DNA from: Mycolicibacterium cosmeticum
GTDB taxonomy: Bacteria > Actinomycetota > Actinomycetes > Mycobacteriales > Mycobacteriaceae
DNA length: 64,000 nt
Assembly (NCBI RefSeq): GCF_000613185.1
Contig: NZ_CCBB010000001.1
Span: 2,604,001-2,668,000, forward strand
Direction of reading: 5' to 3'
This document shows, in pieces, positions 51,873-61,910 of this stretch. A program made the position numbers and the translations under genes. The notes beneath the pieces were generated by a model. The model was not told where the DNA came from. It saw only the letters and a program-made list of their open reading frames with translations, and searched no databases. Numbering within the stretch: position 1 is the stretch's first letter; every line of letters starts with the position of its first letter.

Positions 51873-53021
51873 GTGGCAGATCGAGAGGGCCTCCGCACGC
51901 CGAGGTGGCGTGACGCGAAGCGATACCTCTGGCTGCTCGGTGCCATTGTGCCTGGCCTTGTGCCGTTGGCGTGGCTACTCGTCCAGCTGACCGGCCAGGA
52001 AGTGTTCTGGTGGGTGGGGCCGGTCATGGCCTTCATGATCGTCCCTGTACTGGATCACCTGGTCGGAAGCGCCGAATCCGACGAATCCGAGCGCACCCTG
52101 GACTGGCTGGAAGACGACGCCTTCTACCGTTGGGTCACCTACCTCTACCTGCCGAACCAGTACCTGTCGCTGGTGTTCGCGTGCTGGCTGTGGAGCGGCG
52201 GCGGCTGGGTCACCATGAGCTGGCTGGACAAGGCCGGACTGATGCTCACCGTCGGAATTGTGGGCGGAATCTCAATCAACGCCGCACATGAGCTCGGTCA
52301 CCGGCGCGCCACCGCCGAACGCCGGCTCAGCAAGCTCGCCCTGGCACAGACCGGCTACGGCCACTTCTACGTCGAGCACAACCGCGGCCACCACGTGCGG
52401 GTGGCGACCGCCGAGGATCCGGCCAGCGCGCGGCTCGGCGAGACGGTCTACCACTTCATCCCGCGCTCGGTGCTGGGCGGCCTGCGGTCGGCCTGGAGCC
52501 TGGAACGCAACCGGCTGGCCCGGGCCGGCAGGTCGCCGTGGACGCTGCGTAACGAGGTGCTCAACGCCTGGTTGTTGAGCGCCGTGATGTTCATCGGGCT
52601 CAACGTGTGGTTCGGCGCCGTCGTCGCACCCTGGCTGATCGGTCAGGCCGTCATCGGGGTGTGCTTGCTGGAGTCGGTGAACTATCTGGAGCACTACGGG
52701 CTGCGCCGGCAAAGGTTGGCCACCGGCCGCTACGAGCGGGTCGGGCCGCAGCACTCGTGGAACAGCAACACACTCATCGCCAATGTGTTCCTGTTCCATC
52801 TGCAGCGGCACTCCGATCACCACACCAACCCGCAGCGGCGATACCAGACGCTGCGCCACGCCGACGAGGCGCCGCAGCTGCCGTTCGGGTACGGCACGAT
52901 GCTGGTGCTGGCCTGGTGCACCCCGATCTGGCGGCGGGTGATGGATCCCCGGGTGCTCGACCACTACGACGGCGACATCAGCCGGGCCGCCCTGCACCCG
53001 GCCCGGACACCGGCCGCGTAA
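51873..53021 (+). CDS. alkB: Alkane 1-monooxygenase AlkB
   Basis: A 382-residue membrane-bound non-haem diiron hydroxylase. All histidine boxes are intact: HELGH (139-143), EHNRGHH (168-174) and LQRHSDHH (310-317), with the NYLEHYG motif (270-276) diagnostic of AlkB rather than desaturases. About six helices. It hydroxylates medium- to long-chain n-alkanes at the terminal carbon and needs rubredoxin plus rubredoxin reductase; neither is encoded nearby. The start is GTG 51873. It lies directly upstream of embA. Confidence 0.92.
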   Translation: MADREGLRTPRWRDAKRYLWLLGAIVPGLVPLAWLLVQLTGQEVFWWVGPVMAFMIVPVLDHLVGSAESDESERTLDWLEDDAFYRWVTYLYLPNQYLSLVFACWLWSGGGWVTMSWLDKAGLMLTVGIVGGISINAAHELGHRRATAERRLSKLALAQTGYGHFYVEHNRGHHVRVATAEDPASARLGETVYHFIPRSVLGGLRSAWSLERNRLARAGRSPWTLRNEVLNAWLLSAVMFIGLNVWFGAVVAPWLIGQAVIGVCLLESVNYLEHYGLRRQRLATGRYERVGPQHSWNSNTLIANVFLFHLQRHSDHHTNPQRRYQTLRHADEAPQLPFGYGTMLVLAWCTPIWRRVMDPRVLDHYDGDISRAALHPARTPAA

Positions 53022-53079
53022 CGCATCCGAAAAGTCGGGCACCGCCGCGGGTCGCCCGGCCGGGCCCATAGCTACGTCG

Positions 53080-53085
53080 CATACT
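53080..53085 (+). promoter_or_regulatory. Candidate -10 box of embAB
   Basis: CATACT ends 10 nt before GTG 53096. Because embA is cut off from embC by the inserted genes, some promoter in the 75-bp gap after alkB, or read-through from alkB, is needed for embAB expression. Confidence 0.35.
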
Positions 53086-53095
53086 CTTGAGCCTC

Positions 53096-56000
53096 GTGCC
53101 CGCCAGGACTGCCCGACTCGTCGCCATCATCGCGGGCATCGTCGGCCTGCTGTTGTGTGCGCTGACCCCGCTGCTTCCCGTCAACCAGACCACGGCCACC
53201 ATCACGTGGCCGCAGGCCCCGAGCGCCGACGGGTTCGTCGGCGACGTGACCGCCCCACTGGTCTCCGGCGCGCCGCTGGCCCTCGACGTCTCCATCCCGT
53301 GCCAGGCGATGGCCTCGCTGCCGGCCTCCGGCGGACTGGTGTTCTCCACCATCCCGCCCGGCGGCATCGACGCGACCCGCAACGGGCTGTTCGTGCGCGC
53401 CACCTCCGACACCGTCTTCGTCGCGTTCCGTGACACCGTCACCGCCGTGGCGCCGCGCGCCGCCGTCAGCTCCGGGGCCTGCAGCACGTTGCACGTCTGG
53501 GCCAACTCCGGTGGCGTCGGCGCCGACTTCGCGGGGATCCCCGGTGCCACCGGCACCGCGGCCGTCGAGAAGAAGCCTCAGGTGGCCGGCATCTTCACCG
53601 ACCTCAAGGTCGCTCCCCAGCCCGGTCTGAGCGCGCGGGTGGACATCGACACCCGGTTCATCTCCAAGCCGACGGCGCTCAAGGCGATCGTGATGGATAT
53701 CGGCCTGCTCAGCGTGCTGATCTCGATCGTGGCGCTGGCCCTGCTTGACCGCACGGCCGGGCACCGGGTGCGGCACGCCTGGGCACGGTTCTGGAAGGTC
53801 GGCTGGGCGGTCTGGCTTGCCGACGCGGCGGTGATCGGTGGGCTGCTGGTGTGGCATGTCATCGGCGCGATTTCCTCCGACGACGGCTACAACCTGACCA
53901 TGGCGCGGGTGTCCGGCGAGGCCGGGTACGTGGCCAACTACTACCGCTACTTCGGCACCTCGGAAGCTCCGTTCGACTGGTACCAGCTGGTGCTCAAACA
54001 CCTGGCCACCGTCAGCACCGCCGGGGTGTGGATGCGGCTGCCGGCCCTGCTGGCCGGTATCGGCACCTGGATCCTGGTGTCGCGCTGGCTGATCCCCCGG
54101 CTCGGGCGCACGCTGGCCACCAACCGGATCGCCGTGTGGACGGCGGCCGCGGTGTTCCTGGCCGCCTGGTACCCGTTCAACAACGGGTTGCGCCCCGAAC
54201 CCCTGATCGCCTTCGGTGTGCTGGCGGTGTGGGCGCTGGTGGAGTACACCATCGCGGCCCGGCGGCTGTGGCCCACCGCCCTGGCCATCGTCGTCGCGGT
54301 GTTCACCGTGACGCTGGCACCGCAGGGGCTGCTGGCACTGGCCCCGCTGCTGGTCGGCGCCCGCGCCGTGGTGCTGGTGATCCGCGACCGTCGTGCGGTG
54401 CTGCCCGCCCTGGCGGCGTTCGCCGCGGCGGCGTCGCTCATCGCGATCGTCGTGTTCCGGCGCCAGACGCTGGCCACCGTCGCCGAGGCGGTGCGCATCA
54501 AGTACACCGTCGGACCGACCATCTCCTGGTACCAGGAATTCCTGCGCTACTACTTCCTCACCGTCGAGGACAGCGTGGACAGCTCCCTGACCCGGCGCTT
54601 CGCGGTGCTGACCATGCTGCTGTGCCTGTTCGGCATGATCGCCGTGCTGCTGCGCAAGCGCCGGATCCCCGGCCTGGCCGGCGGCCCGACCTGGCGGCTG
54701 ATCGGCATCTGCGCGGTCGGCCTGCTGCTGCTGCACTTCACGCCGACCAAATGGGCCGTGCAGTTCGGCGCGTTCGCCGGCATCGCCGGGCTGTTCGGCG
54801 CGGTGACGGCGTTCACGTTCGCGCGGGTGGGCTTGCACAGCCGGCGCAACCTCGCGCTGTACGTGACCGCACTGCTATTCGTGCTGGCGTGGGCGACCTC
54901 GGGGCTCAACGGCTGGTTCTACGTCGGCAACTACGGGGTGCCGTGGTTCGACCGGCAGCCGGTGCTGGCCGGTCAGCCCGTCACCACCATGTTCCTGGTA
55001 CTGGCCATCATCACCGGTGTGCTGGCCGGCTGGCTGCACTTCCGCATCGACTACGCCGGGCACACCGAGGTGGCCGACACCCGCCGTAACCGGGTGCTCG
55101 CCTCGACCCCGTTGCTGGTGGTGGCGATCATCATGGTGGTGCTCGAAGTCGGTTCGATGGCAAAGGGTTTCGTTCAGCGTTACCCCGCCTACACCACCGC
55201 CAAGGCCAACCTGTCGGCGCTGACCTCCGGGCTGTCGGGCACCAGCTGCGCGATGGCCGACGACGTCCTGGTCGAGGCCGACCCGAATGCCGGTATGCTG
55301 CAACCGGTTCCGGGCCAGACGTACGGCCAGTACGGTCCGCTTGGCGGGGAGAACCCGGTCGGCTTCACCCCCAACGGCATCAGCGACACCCTGGAACCCC
55401 CGAAGCCGGTGGTGGCCAACCCGGGCACGGTGAACTCCGACGGCTCGCCCAACAAACCCAACGTCGGCATCGCGTACGCCGCGGGTACCGGCGGTGGTTA
55501 CGGGCCCACCGGAGTGAACGGCTCGAATGTGTTCCTGCCGTTCGGATTGGACCCGGCGCGCACCCCGGTGATGGGCAGCTACAAGGAGAACTCCACCGCC
55601 GCCAAGGCCACCTCGGCCTGGTACCAGCTGCCGCCGCGCACCCCGGACCGGCCGCTGGTGACCGTCGCGGCGGCGGGGGCGATCTGGTACTACGACGAGG
55701 AAGGCGACTTCCACTACGGCCAGTCGCTGAAACTGCAGTGGGGTGTGCACCGGCCCGACGGCAGTTATCAGGCCCTCGATTCGGTGCAGCCGATCGACGT
55801 GTTCGCCCAATACGCTTGGCGCAACCTGCGTTTCCCGCTGGCGTGGGCGCCGCCGGAGGCCAACGTCGCCCGGCTGGTGGCCGACGACCCGAACCTGTCC
55901 GACGACCAGTGGTTCGGTTTCACGCCGCCGCGGGTGCCGCAACTGCAGACCGCGCAGCAGTTCCTCGGCTCGCAGACCCCGGTGATGCTCGACATCGCCA

Positions 56001-56338
56001 CCGCCGCGAACTTCCCCTGCCAGCGGCCGTTCGCCGAGCACCTCGGGGTGGCGGAGCTGCCGCAGTACCGCATCCTGCCCAACGTCAAACAAGTGGTGGT
56101 GTCGTCGAATATGTGGCAGTCCGCCCAGAAGGGTGGCCCCTTCCTGTTCATCCAGGCGCTGCTGCGTACGTCGACCATCCCGACGTATCTGCGCGACGAC
56201 TGGTATCGGGACTGGGGCTCGCTGGAGCGGTACGACCCGGTCGTGCCGCCGGCCCAGGCTCCGGTGGCCGACATCCAGCAGGGCACCCAGCGGGTGTTCG
56301 GTTGGAGTAGGCCCGGACCGATCAGGGCGCTGCCGTGA
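53096..56338 (+). CDS. embA: Arabinosyltransferase EmbA
   Basis: A 1080-residue GT-C enzyme. With EmbB it builds the terminal hexa-arabinose of arabinogalactan. EmbA-specific segments include [30 protein letters not shown] and the C-terminal [12 protein letters not shown]. The catalytic acidic pair is Asp262-Asp263 in ISSDDGYN. The start is GTG 53096; a TTG at 53087 is less likely. The stop shares GTGA with embB, so the two are coupled as usual. Confidence 0.95.
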   Translation: MPARTARLVAIIAGIVGLLLCALTPLLPVNQTTATITWPQAPSADGFVGDVTAPLVSGAPLALDVSIPCQAMASLPASGGLVFSTIPPGGIDATRNGLFVRATSDTVFVAFRDTVTAVAPRAAVSSGACSTLHVWANSGGVGADFAGIPGATGTAAVEKKPQVAGIFTDLKVAPQPGLSARVDIDTRFISKPTALKAIVMDIGLLSVLISIVALALLDRTAGHRVRHAWARFWKVGWAVWLADAAVIGGLLVWHVIGAISSDDGYNLTMARVSGEAGYVANYYRYFGTSEAPFDWYQLVLKHLATVSTAGVWMRLPALLAGIGTWILVSRWLIPRLGRTLATNRIAVWTAAAVFLAAWYPFNNGLRPEPLIAFGVLAVWALVEYTIAARRLWPTALAIVVAVFTVTLAPQGLLALAPLLVGARAVVLVIRDRRAVLPALAAFAAAASLIAIVVFRRQTLATVAEAVRIKYTVGPTISWYQEFLRYYFLTVEDSVDSSLTRRFAVLTMLLCLFGMIAVLLRKRRIPGLAGGPTWRLIGICAVGLLLLHFTPTKWAVQFGAFAGIAGLFGAVTAFTFARVGLHSRRNLALYVTALLFVLAWATSGLNGWFYVGNYGVPWFDRQPVLAGQPVTTMFLVLAIITGVLAGWLHFRIDYAGHTEVADTRRNRVLASTPLLVVAIIMVVLEVGSMAKGFVQRYPAYTTAKANLSALTSGLSGTSCAMADDVLVEADPNAGMLQPVPGQTYGQYGPLGGENPVGFTPNGISDTLEPPKPVVANPGTVNSDGSPNKPNVGIAYAAGTGGGYGPTGVNGSNVFLPFGLDPARTPVMGSYKENSTAAKATSAWYQLPPRTPDRPLVTVAAAGAIWYYDEEGDFHYGQSLKLQWGVHRPDGSYQALDSVQPIDVFAQYAWRNLRFPLAWAPPEANVARLVADDPNLSDDQWFGFTPPRVPQLQTAQQFLGSQTPVMLDIATAANFPCQRPFAEHLGVAELPQYRILPNVKQVVVSSNMWQSAQKGGPFLFIQALLRTSTIPTYLRDDWYRDWGSLERYDPVVPPAQAPVADIQQGTQRVFGWSRPGPIRALP

Positions 56339-59300
56339 ACGGGGCCATGAGCGACATGAAAGACAACGTGAAGACCATCCGGTGGATCGCGATCATCGCC
56401 GGTCTCATCGGCTTCGTGTGCGCGGTGGCCACGCCACTGCTGCCGGTGGTGCAGACCACGGCGACGCTGAACTGGCCGGCGGCAAGCGCGACGTCGGGTA
56501 CCACGGGGCAACTGAGCAGTGTCACCGCACCGCTGATCACCCAGACCCCGGTGGACATGACGGTGACGGTGCCGTGTGAGGTGATCAGGTCCGCACCGCC
56601 GGGCGGCGTGCTGGTGCTGGGCACCGCACCGAAGAACGGCAAGCAGGCCGCACTCAACGCGCTGTTCGTCAACGTCACGTCCTCGCGGGTGGACATCACC
56701 GACCGCAACGTGGTGATCGCCAGCGTGCCGCGCGCGAAAGCCGCTGCCTGCCAGCGCATCGAGGTCACCTCGTCGGAGCAGGGCACGTTCGCCACCTTCG
56801 TCGGGCTGCCGGGCGGTGACCAGCGCACCGGCTTTCCCGACCCCAACCTGCGCCCGGCCATCGTCGGGGTGTTCACCGAGCTGACCGGACCTGCGCCGCA
56901 AGGGTTGTCGCTGTCGGCGACAATCGACACCCGGTTCACCACCAAACCCACCGCGCTCAAACTGGCTGCCATCCTGCTGGGCATCGTGGCCACCGTCGTT
57001 GCGCTGTTCGCGTTGTGGCGCCTCGACCAGTTGGACGGCCGGCGGATGCAGCGGCTGATCCCGACCCGCTGGCGTACCGTCACCCCGGTCGACGGTGTGG
57101 TGGTCGGCGGGTTCCTGCTGTGGCATGTGGTCGGTGCCAACTCCTCCGACGACGGCTACATCCTCCAGATGGCCCGGGTCGCCGACCACGCCGGCTACAT
57201 GTCGAACTACTTCCGCTGGTTCGGCAGCCCGGAGGACCCGTTCGGCTGGTTCTACAACCTGCTGGCCCTGATGACCCATGTCAGCGACGCCAGCATCTGG
57301 ATGCGGCTGCCGGATCTGGTGTGCGCGCTGGTGTGCTGGCTGCTGCTGTCCCGGGAGGTGCTGCCCCGGCTGGGGCCCGCCGTCATCGCGAGCCGGCCCG
57401 CGCTGTGGGCGGCGGGGTTCGTGCTGATGGCGGCGTGGATGCCGTTCAACAACGGTCTGCGCCCCGAGGGGCAGATCGCCACCGGCGCGCTGATCACCTA
57501 CGTGCTGATCGAACGGGCCATCACGTCGGGCCGGCTCACCCCGGCCGCCATGGCGATCATCTCCGCCGCGTTCACCCTGGGTATCCAGCCCACCGGGCTG
57601 ATCGCGGTGGCGGCGTTGCTGGCCGGTGGCCGGCCGATCCTGCGCATCCTGGTGCAGCGCCGGCGTCGGGTCGGGTTGTGGCCGCTGATCCTGCCGCTGC
57701 TGGCGGCCGGCACCGTGATCCTGACGGTGGTGTTCGCCGACCAGACCCTGGCAACGGTGTTGGAGGCCACCAGGATTCGCACCGCGATCGGGCCCAGCCA
57801 GGAGTGGTACACCGAGAACCTGCGCTACTACTACCTGATCCTGCCGACCGTGGACGGCTCGCTGTCGCGCCGGTTCGGCTTCATGATCACCGCCCTCAGC
57901 CTGTTCGCCTCGATGTTCATCATGTTGCGCCGCAAGCGCATTCCGGGTGTGGCCCGCGGACCGGTATGGCGGTTGATGGGCATCATCTTCGCGACGATGT
58001 TCTGCCTGATGTTCACCCCCACCAAGTGGGTGCACCACTTCGGGCTGTTCGCCGCCGTGGGTGCGGCGATGGCCGCCGTGGTGACGGTGCTGGCGTCGCC
58101 GGTGGTGCTGCGCTCGGCCCGCAACCGGATGGCGTTCACCTCGGCCGTGTTCTTCGTGATGGCGCTGTGTTTCGCCACCACCAACGGCTGGTGGTACGTG
58201 TCCAGCTACGGGGTGCCATTCAACAACGACAAACCCGCGATCGGCGGGATCACGGTCAGCGCCATCTTCTTCGCGTTGTTCGCCATCACCGCGGTGTGGG
58301 CGTACTGGCTGCACTTCGCGCCGCGCAACGGTGGCGAGAGCACGGTGATCCGGCGGCTGACGGCCGCGCCGGTGCCGGTGGCGGCGGGCTTCATGGTGAC
58401 GGTGTTCGTGGCGTCCATGCTGTTCGGCGTGGTGCGCCAGCACGGGACCTACAGCAACGGGGAATCGAATATCAAGGCGTTCGCCGGCGGCTGCGGCCTG
58501 GCCGACGACGTGCTGGTCGAACCCGACCCCAACCAGGGCTTCCTGACCGCGCTGCCCGGTGACTACGGTCCCCTCGGCCCGTTGGGCGGCGTCAAGCCGG
58601 TGGGCTTCACCCCCAACGGGGTGCCGGATCACATTGTCGCCGAAGCGATTCGGCTGACCCTGCCGATGCCGGGCACCGACTACGACTGGGACGCCCCGGT
58701 GAAGCTGACCACCCCCGGTATCAACGGTTCGACCGTGCCGCTGCCGTACGGCCTGGACCCGACCCGGGTGCCGCTGGCCGGCAGCTTCGCCAGCGGCGCG
58801 GCCCAGCAGGAGGCCCGACTGGCCTCGGCGTGGTACCAGCTACCGCCGCCGGACGCCGCGCACCCGCTGGTGGTCGTCACCGCGGCGGGCACCATCACCG
58901 GCAACAGCATCTTCAACGGCCTCACCCAGGGGCAGCCGGTGGAACTCGAGTACGGCAAGCCCGGACCCGACGGCACGCCGGTGGCCGCCGGGCGGGTGGT
59001 GCCCTATGACATCGGCCCGCTGCCGTCCTGGCGCAACCTGCGCTACGACCGGCGCCAGATCCCCGGCGATGCCACGTTCGTTCGTGTTGTCGCCGAGGAC
59101 AAGTCGCTGTCGCAGGGTGACTGGGTCGCGATCACCCCGCCGCGGGTGCCGCAGCTGAAGACGATCCAGGAGTACGTCGGGTCGCAACAACCGGTGCTGA
59201 TGGACTGGGCCGTCGGCCTGGCGTTCCCCTGCCAGCAGCCGATGCTGCACGCCAATGGCGTCACCGACGTGCCGAAGTACCGGATCACGCCGGACTACAA

Positions 59301-59541
59301 CGCGAAGATGAAGGACACCGACACCTGGCAGGACGGCATCAACGGCGGCCTGCTCGGCATCAGTGACCTGCTGCTGCGGGCCCATCTGATGGCGACCTAC
59401 CTGAACAAGGACTGGGGCCGGGACTGGGGTTCGCTGCGCCGATTCGAGACCATCGTCGATGCGCCACCCGCCGATATCGAATTGGGCACCGCGACGCACT
59501 CGGGCCTGTACTCCCCCGGCCGGATCCGGATCAAGCCGTAG
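56335..59541 (+). CDS. embB: Arabinosyltransferase EmbB
   Basis: A 1068-residue GT-C enzyme and the main ethambutol target. The catalytic acidic pair is Asp272-Asp273 in [14 protein letters not shown]. The methionine equivalent to M. tuberculosis Met306 is kept (Met279 from this GTG); the residue before it is Gln rather than Gly. Alternative start ATG 56347 also fits. About fifteen helices and a C-terminal carbohydrate-binding domain end in [13 protein letters not shown]. The gene ends the emb cluster. Confidence 0.95.
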   Translation: MNGAMSDMKDNVKTIRWIAIIAGLIGFVCAVATPLLPVVQTTATLNWPAASATSGTTGQLSSVTAPLITQTPVDMTVTVPCEVIRSAPPGGVLVLGTAPKNGKQAALNALFVNVTSSRVDITDRNVVIASVPRAKAAACQRIEVTSSEQGTFATFVGLPGGDQRTGFPDPNLRPAIVGVFTELTGPAPQGLSLSATIDTRFTTKPTALKLAAILLGIVATVVALFALWRLDQLDGRRMQRLIPTRWRTVTPVDGVVVGGFLLWHVVGANSSDDGYILQMARVADHAGYMSNYFRWFGSPEDPFGWFYNLLALMTHVSDASIWMRLPDLVCALVCWLLLSREVLPRLGPAVIASRPALWAAGFVLMAAWMPFNNGLRPEGQIATGALITYVLIERAITSGRLTPAAMAIISAAFTLGIQPTGLIAVAALLAGGRPILRILVQRRRRVGLWPLILPLLAAGTVILTVVFADQTLATVLEATRIRTAIGPSQEWYTENLRYYYLILPTVDGSLSRRFGFMITALSLFASMFIMLRRKRIPGVARGPVWRLMGIIFATMFCLMFTPTKWVHHFGLFAAVGAAMAAVVTVLASPVVLRSARNRMAFTSAVFFVMALCFATTNGWWYVSSYGVPFNNDKPAIGGITVSAIFFALFAITAVWAYWLHFAPRNGGESTVIRRLTAAPVPVAAGFMVTVFVASMLFGVVRQHGTYSNGESNIKAFAGGCGLADDVLVEPDPNQGFLTALPGDYGPLGPLGGVKPVGFTPNGVPDHIVAEAIRLTLPMPGTDYDWDAPVKLTTPGINGSTVPLPYGLDPTRVPLAGSFASGAAQQEARLASAWYQLPPPDAAHPLVVVTAAGTITGNSIFNGLTQGQPVELEYGKPGPDGTPVAAGRVVPYDIGPLPSWRNLRYDRRQIPGDATFVRVVAEDKSLSQGDWVAITPPRVPQLKTIQEYVGSQQPVLMDWAVGLAFPCQQPMLHANGVTDVPKYRITPDYNAKMKDTDTWQDGINGGLLGISDLLLRAHLMATYLNKDWGRDWGSLRRFETIVDAPPADIELGTATHSGLYSPGRIRIKP

Positions 59542-59548
59542 CCTTCGT

Positions 59549-59614
59549 TCCGCGAGCGGCCGTGTTTGCACGCGACACGCCGTCAAAGTGTGGCAGTTTG
59601 GGGCCGCTCGCGGA
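59549..59614. repeat. Intergenic palindromic element after embB
   Basis: TCCGCGAGCGGCC (59549-59561) and GGCCGCTCGCGGA (59602-59614) form a perfect 13-bp inverted repeat around a 40-nt centre. It fills almost the whole 75-bp gap between the convergent embB and ankyrin genes. It may act as a bidirectional transcription stop, and resembles a dispersed mycobacterial palindrome. Confidence 0.7.
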
Positions 59615-59616
59615 GT

Positions 59617-60810
59617 TCAGGTGGGGCGCAACAGCTCCGCGGCCTCGGTCTGGTAGGCGTGCTCGGCCCAACCCTGCGGGGTGGCGTCGAAGCGCAGATC
59701 GGTGACGCCCGGGTCCGCCCCGGCCGCGAGCAGCCGCTCGATCAGATCCACGTCGCCCGCCCACGCCGCGTGGTGCAGCGGGGTGGCACCTTCGGCGTCG
59801 CGCTGGTTGGGGTCGGCGGGGAACGTCACCGGCCGCAACTGCGCGCCGGAGGTGTCGATGCCGTGCCGGGCCAGCAGCGCCAACCGCTCGGCGAAGCCGT
59901 GTTCGGCGGCCCACTGCACCTGCCGCCGCCACATCTGATCGCGGCTCTCCATCGCCTCACCGAGGCGGCGCTCCCACGGACTGGGACCGGCTCCGGCCAG
60001 CCCGTGGGCGAACAGCAGCCGCAGGTGCGAGTCGTCGGCGCCGAACATCCGGTTGTACAGCGTCTGCTGATCGGCCGGATGCGCCCCGCGCTGCAGCAGC
60101 AGGGCGGCCAGTTCGTCGGCGTCGGGGTGCCGTGGCTGCCGGCGCGGCCCCTGCTCACCCTCGCCGAACACCCCGGTCAGCACGGTGAACGGGGTCGACA
60201 TGCCGCACCACAGGTAGCCGTCGTCGGGGTCGGCACCGGCGTCGAGCAGGACGCGGGCCGCGGCCGGAGCGTCACCGGGCACACGGCTGTAGGCCAGGTA
60301 CAGCAGCGGCGACCACCGATACGGCCCGCCGCGGGCGGTCGCCGATTCGGTGCGCAGGTGATGGCGCAGGGCGTCCGGGTCGGCGGCCGCGGCGGCCGCC
60401 CAGATGTGTCTGCCCACCAGATCCGGCTGCGCGGCCAGCAGGTCCGCGGCGGCCTGCCGGCGCGGTGGGGCGTCGGCGGCGTCGTACCGCAGCACCGCCA
60501 GGGCGCAGAACCGGTCCTGCGGCGCCAGGGCATCCTCGTCCACACCGTCGGGGTCGACGCTGAGTCCGGCGGCCGTGCGCATGTAGCCCACCAGCGCCGG
60601 CCAGCCGGTGAAGCCGTACTGTCGCGCGACCGTCAGCTGCGCGTCGTGTAGCGCGAAAGCCGCTCGGGCAAGCGCTATTTCGGGTCGTGGATGGTGGCTG
60701 CGCACCGTCGCGCGGGCGTCCGCGGTCCCGGCGCGCACGGCCCGTTGCAGGGCGCGGGCGTCGGCGCGGAGCCGAACGAGGGACGGATTGGCGGGAAGTG
60801 TGCTGGCCAT
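59617..60810 (-). CDS. Ankyrin-repeat protein
   Basis: A 397-residue cytosolic protein. The ATG at 60810 is preceded by GAGGAGG on the minus strand; the longer frame upstream is not protein-like. Ankyrin units are visible as SPLLYLAYSRVPGDAPAAARVLLDAGADPDD and, most clearly, at the end as EGATPLHHAAWAGDVDLIERLLAAGADPGVTD. The N-terminal 70 residues (ARQYGFTGWPALVGYM) match the leader often found in such actinobacterial proteins. It probably binds another protein; the partner is unknown. Confidence 0.85.
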   Translation of the reverse strand: MASTLPANPSLVRLRADARALQRAVRAGTADARATVRSHHPRPEIALARAAFALHDAQLTVARQYGFTGWPALVGYMRTAAGLSVDPDGVDEDALAPQDRFCALAVLRYDAADAPPRRQAAADLLAAQPDLVGRHIWAAAAAADPDALRHHLRTESATARGGPYRWSPLLYLAYSRVPGDAPAAARVLLDAGADPDDGYLWCGMSTPFTVLTGVFGEGEQGPRRQPRHPDADELAALLLQRGAHPADQQTLYNRMFGADDSHLRLLFAHGLAGAGPSPWERRLGEAMESRDQMWRRQVQWAAEHGFAERLALLARHGIDTSGAQLRPVTFPADPNQRDAEGATPLHHAAWAGDVDLIERLLAAGADPGVTDLRFDATPQGWAEHAYQTEAAELLRPT

Positions 60811-60971
60811 GACGGCCTCCTCTCGGGTGCCCGGCGTCCGCGAGGTCGGGCCGAGAAGAGGTCGGTCCTGGTGTGGTACTGCTGCAGGGGGGCTGAGCCC
60901 CTTCGAGCGGACGTCGGGCGGTCCTGCGCGCCTGCACCGCAACCTACCCGACTGCGCCGTACCGTCAAGGC

Positions 60972-61910
60972 ATGGCCGACCGTGATTCGATTGCCGGCAC
61001 CGCCGGCGGTGATTCGACTGCCGGCACCACTGGCGGGCATGTCCGCCTTGGGACCGCCGTGCTGACCCGTGTGGTGGAGATGATGTTCGAACCGTCGGCC
61101 GCGGTGTTCGGCCAGACGCCGGCGCAGGCATGGACCGACAACGCCGAGCTACTGGTGCCGACGTTCTACCGGCCCGACACGCAGAAGTGGCGGGTGTCCG
61201 TGCAGTCCTGGGTGATCGACGTCGACGGGTTGCGGATCGTGGTGGACACCGGCGTGGGTAACGGCAGGCGCCGTACCATCCCGGTGCTGGATCAGCTGAA
61301 CACCGATTTCGCGGCCGCCCTCGGCCGCGCGGGTGTCCCACCGGAGAGTGTGGACGTCGTGGTCAACACGCATCTGCACAGCGATCATGTCGGCTGGAAC
61401 ACCTGGCGCGTAGACGACGCCTGGGTACCGTTCTTTCCCAATGCCCGATACCTGTTCCCGGAGGCCGATTTCCGGTTCTTCGAGCCGGGCGGCACCGGCT
61501 ACGACGAGGCCACCGCGTTGGTGTTCGACGACAGCATCGCGCCGGTGTATGCCGCCGGGCAGGTCGAAATGTTCGGCGGCGATCATCAATTGAGCGAATC
61601 GGTGTGGCTACGGCCGGCGCCGGGACACACCCCGGGCTCCTCCGTGGTCTGGCTGGACGCGGGCACGCCGGCAGTGTTCGTCGGAGACCTCACCCACTGC
61701 CCCATCCAGATTCCCCGGCCCGACGACGCCTGCGCATTCGACGTGGACGGTCCGGCGGCCGCGGCCACCCGCAGACGGATCTTCACCGAGGCGGCCCGCC
61801 GGCGGGCCGCCGTGGTGCCCGCGCACTATCCCGGGCATGGCGGCGCGACCATCGTCGCCCGCGGGGACGCGTTCATGGTCGACGACTGGCTGGACCTGGA
61901 GCCGATCTGA
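60972..61910 (+). CDS. MBL-fold metallo-hydrolase
   Basis: A 312-residue metallo-beta-lactamase-fold enzyme. The zinc motif is NTHLHSDHVGWN near residue 132. Further ligands are PAPGHTPGSS and AHYPGHGGA near residues 215 and 283. The overall pattern resembles quorum-quenching lactonases and related hydrolases (AidC/AttM-like). The N-terminal 20 residues come from a 27-bp imperfect tandem duplication (60984-61037). The last 38 bp overlap the convergent ctpC. Confidence 0.83.
   Translation: MADRDSIAGTAGGDSTAGTTGGHVRLGTAVLTRVVEMMFEPSAAVFGQTPAQAWTDNAELLVPTFYRPDTQKWRVSVQSWVIDVDGLRIVVDTGVGNGRRRTIPVLDQLNTDFAAALGRAGVPPESVDVVVNTHLHSDHVGWNTWRVDDAWVPFFPNARYLFPEADFRFFEPGGTGYDEATALVFDDSIAPVYAAGQVEMFGGDHQLSESVWLRPAPGHTPGSSVVWLDAGTPAVFVGDLTHCPIQIPRPDDACAFDVDGPAAAATRRRIFTEAARRRAAVVPAHYPGHGGATIVARGDAFMVDDWLDLEPI
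60984..61037 (+). repeat. 27-bp imperfect tandem duplication
   Basis: Two adjacent 27-nt units (60984-61010 and 61011-61037), both starting GATTCGA(T or C)TGCCGGCACC, differ at four positions. They encode two DS(I/T)AGT-type units at the N-terminus of the MBL hydrolase. Confidence 0.75.

Noticed and set aside
55768..58632. A 954-codon open frame antisense to embA/embB
   Set aside because: It is His/Arg/Gly/Gln-rich low-complexity sequence with no recognisable domain, and lies opposite two certain genes. GC-rich third positions make such long antisense frames routine here.
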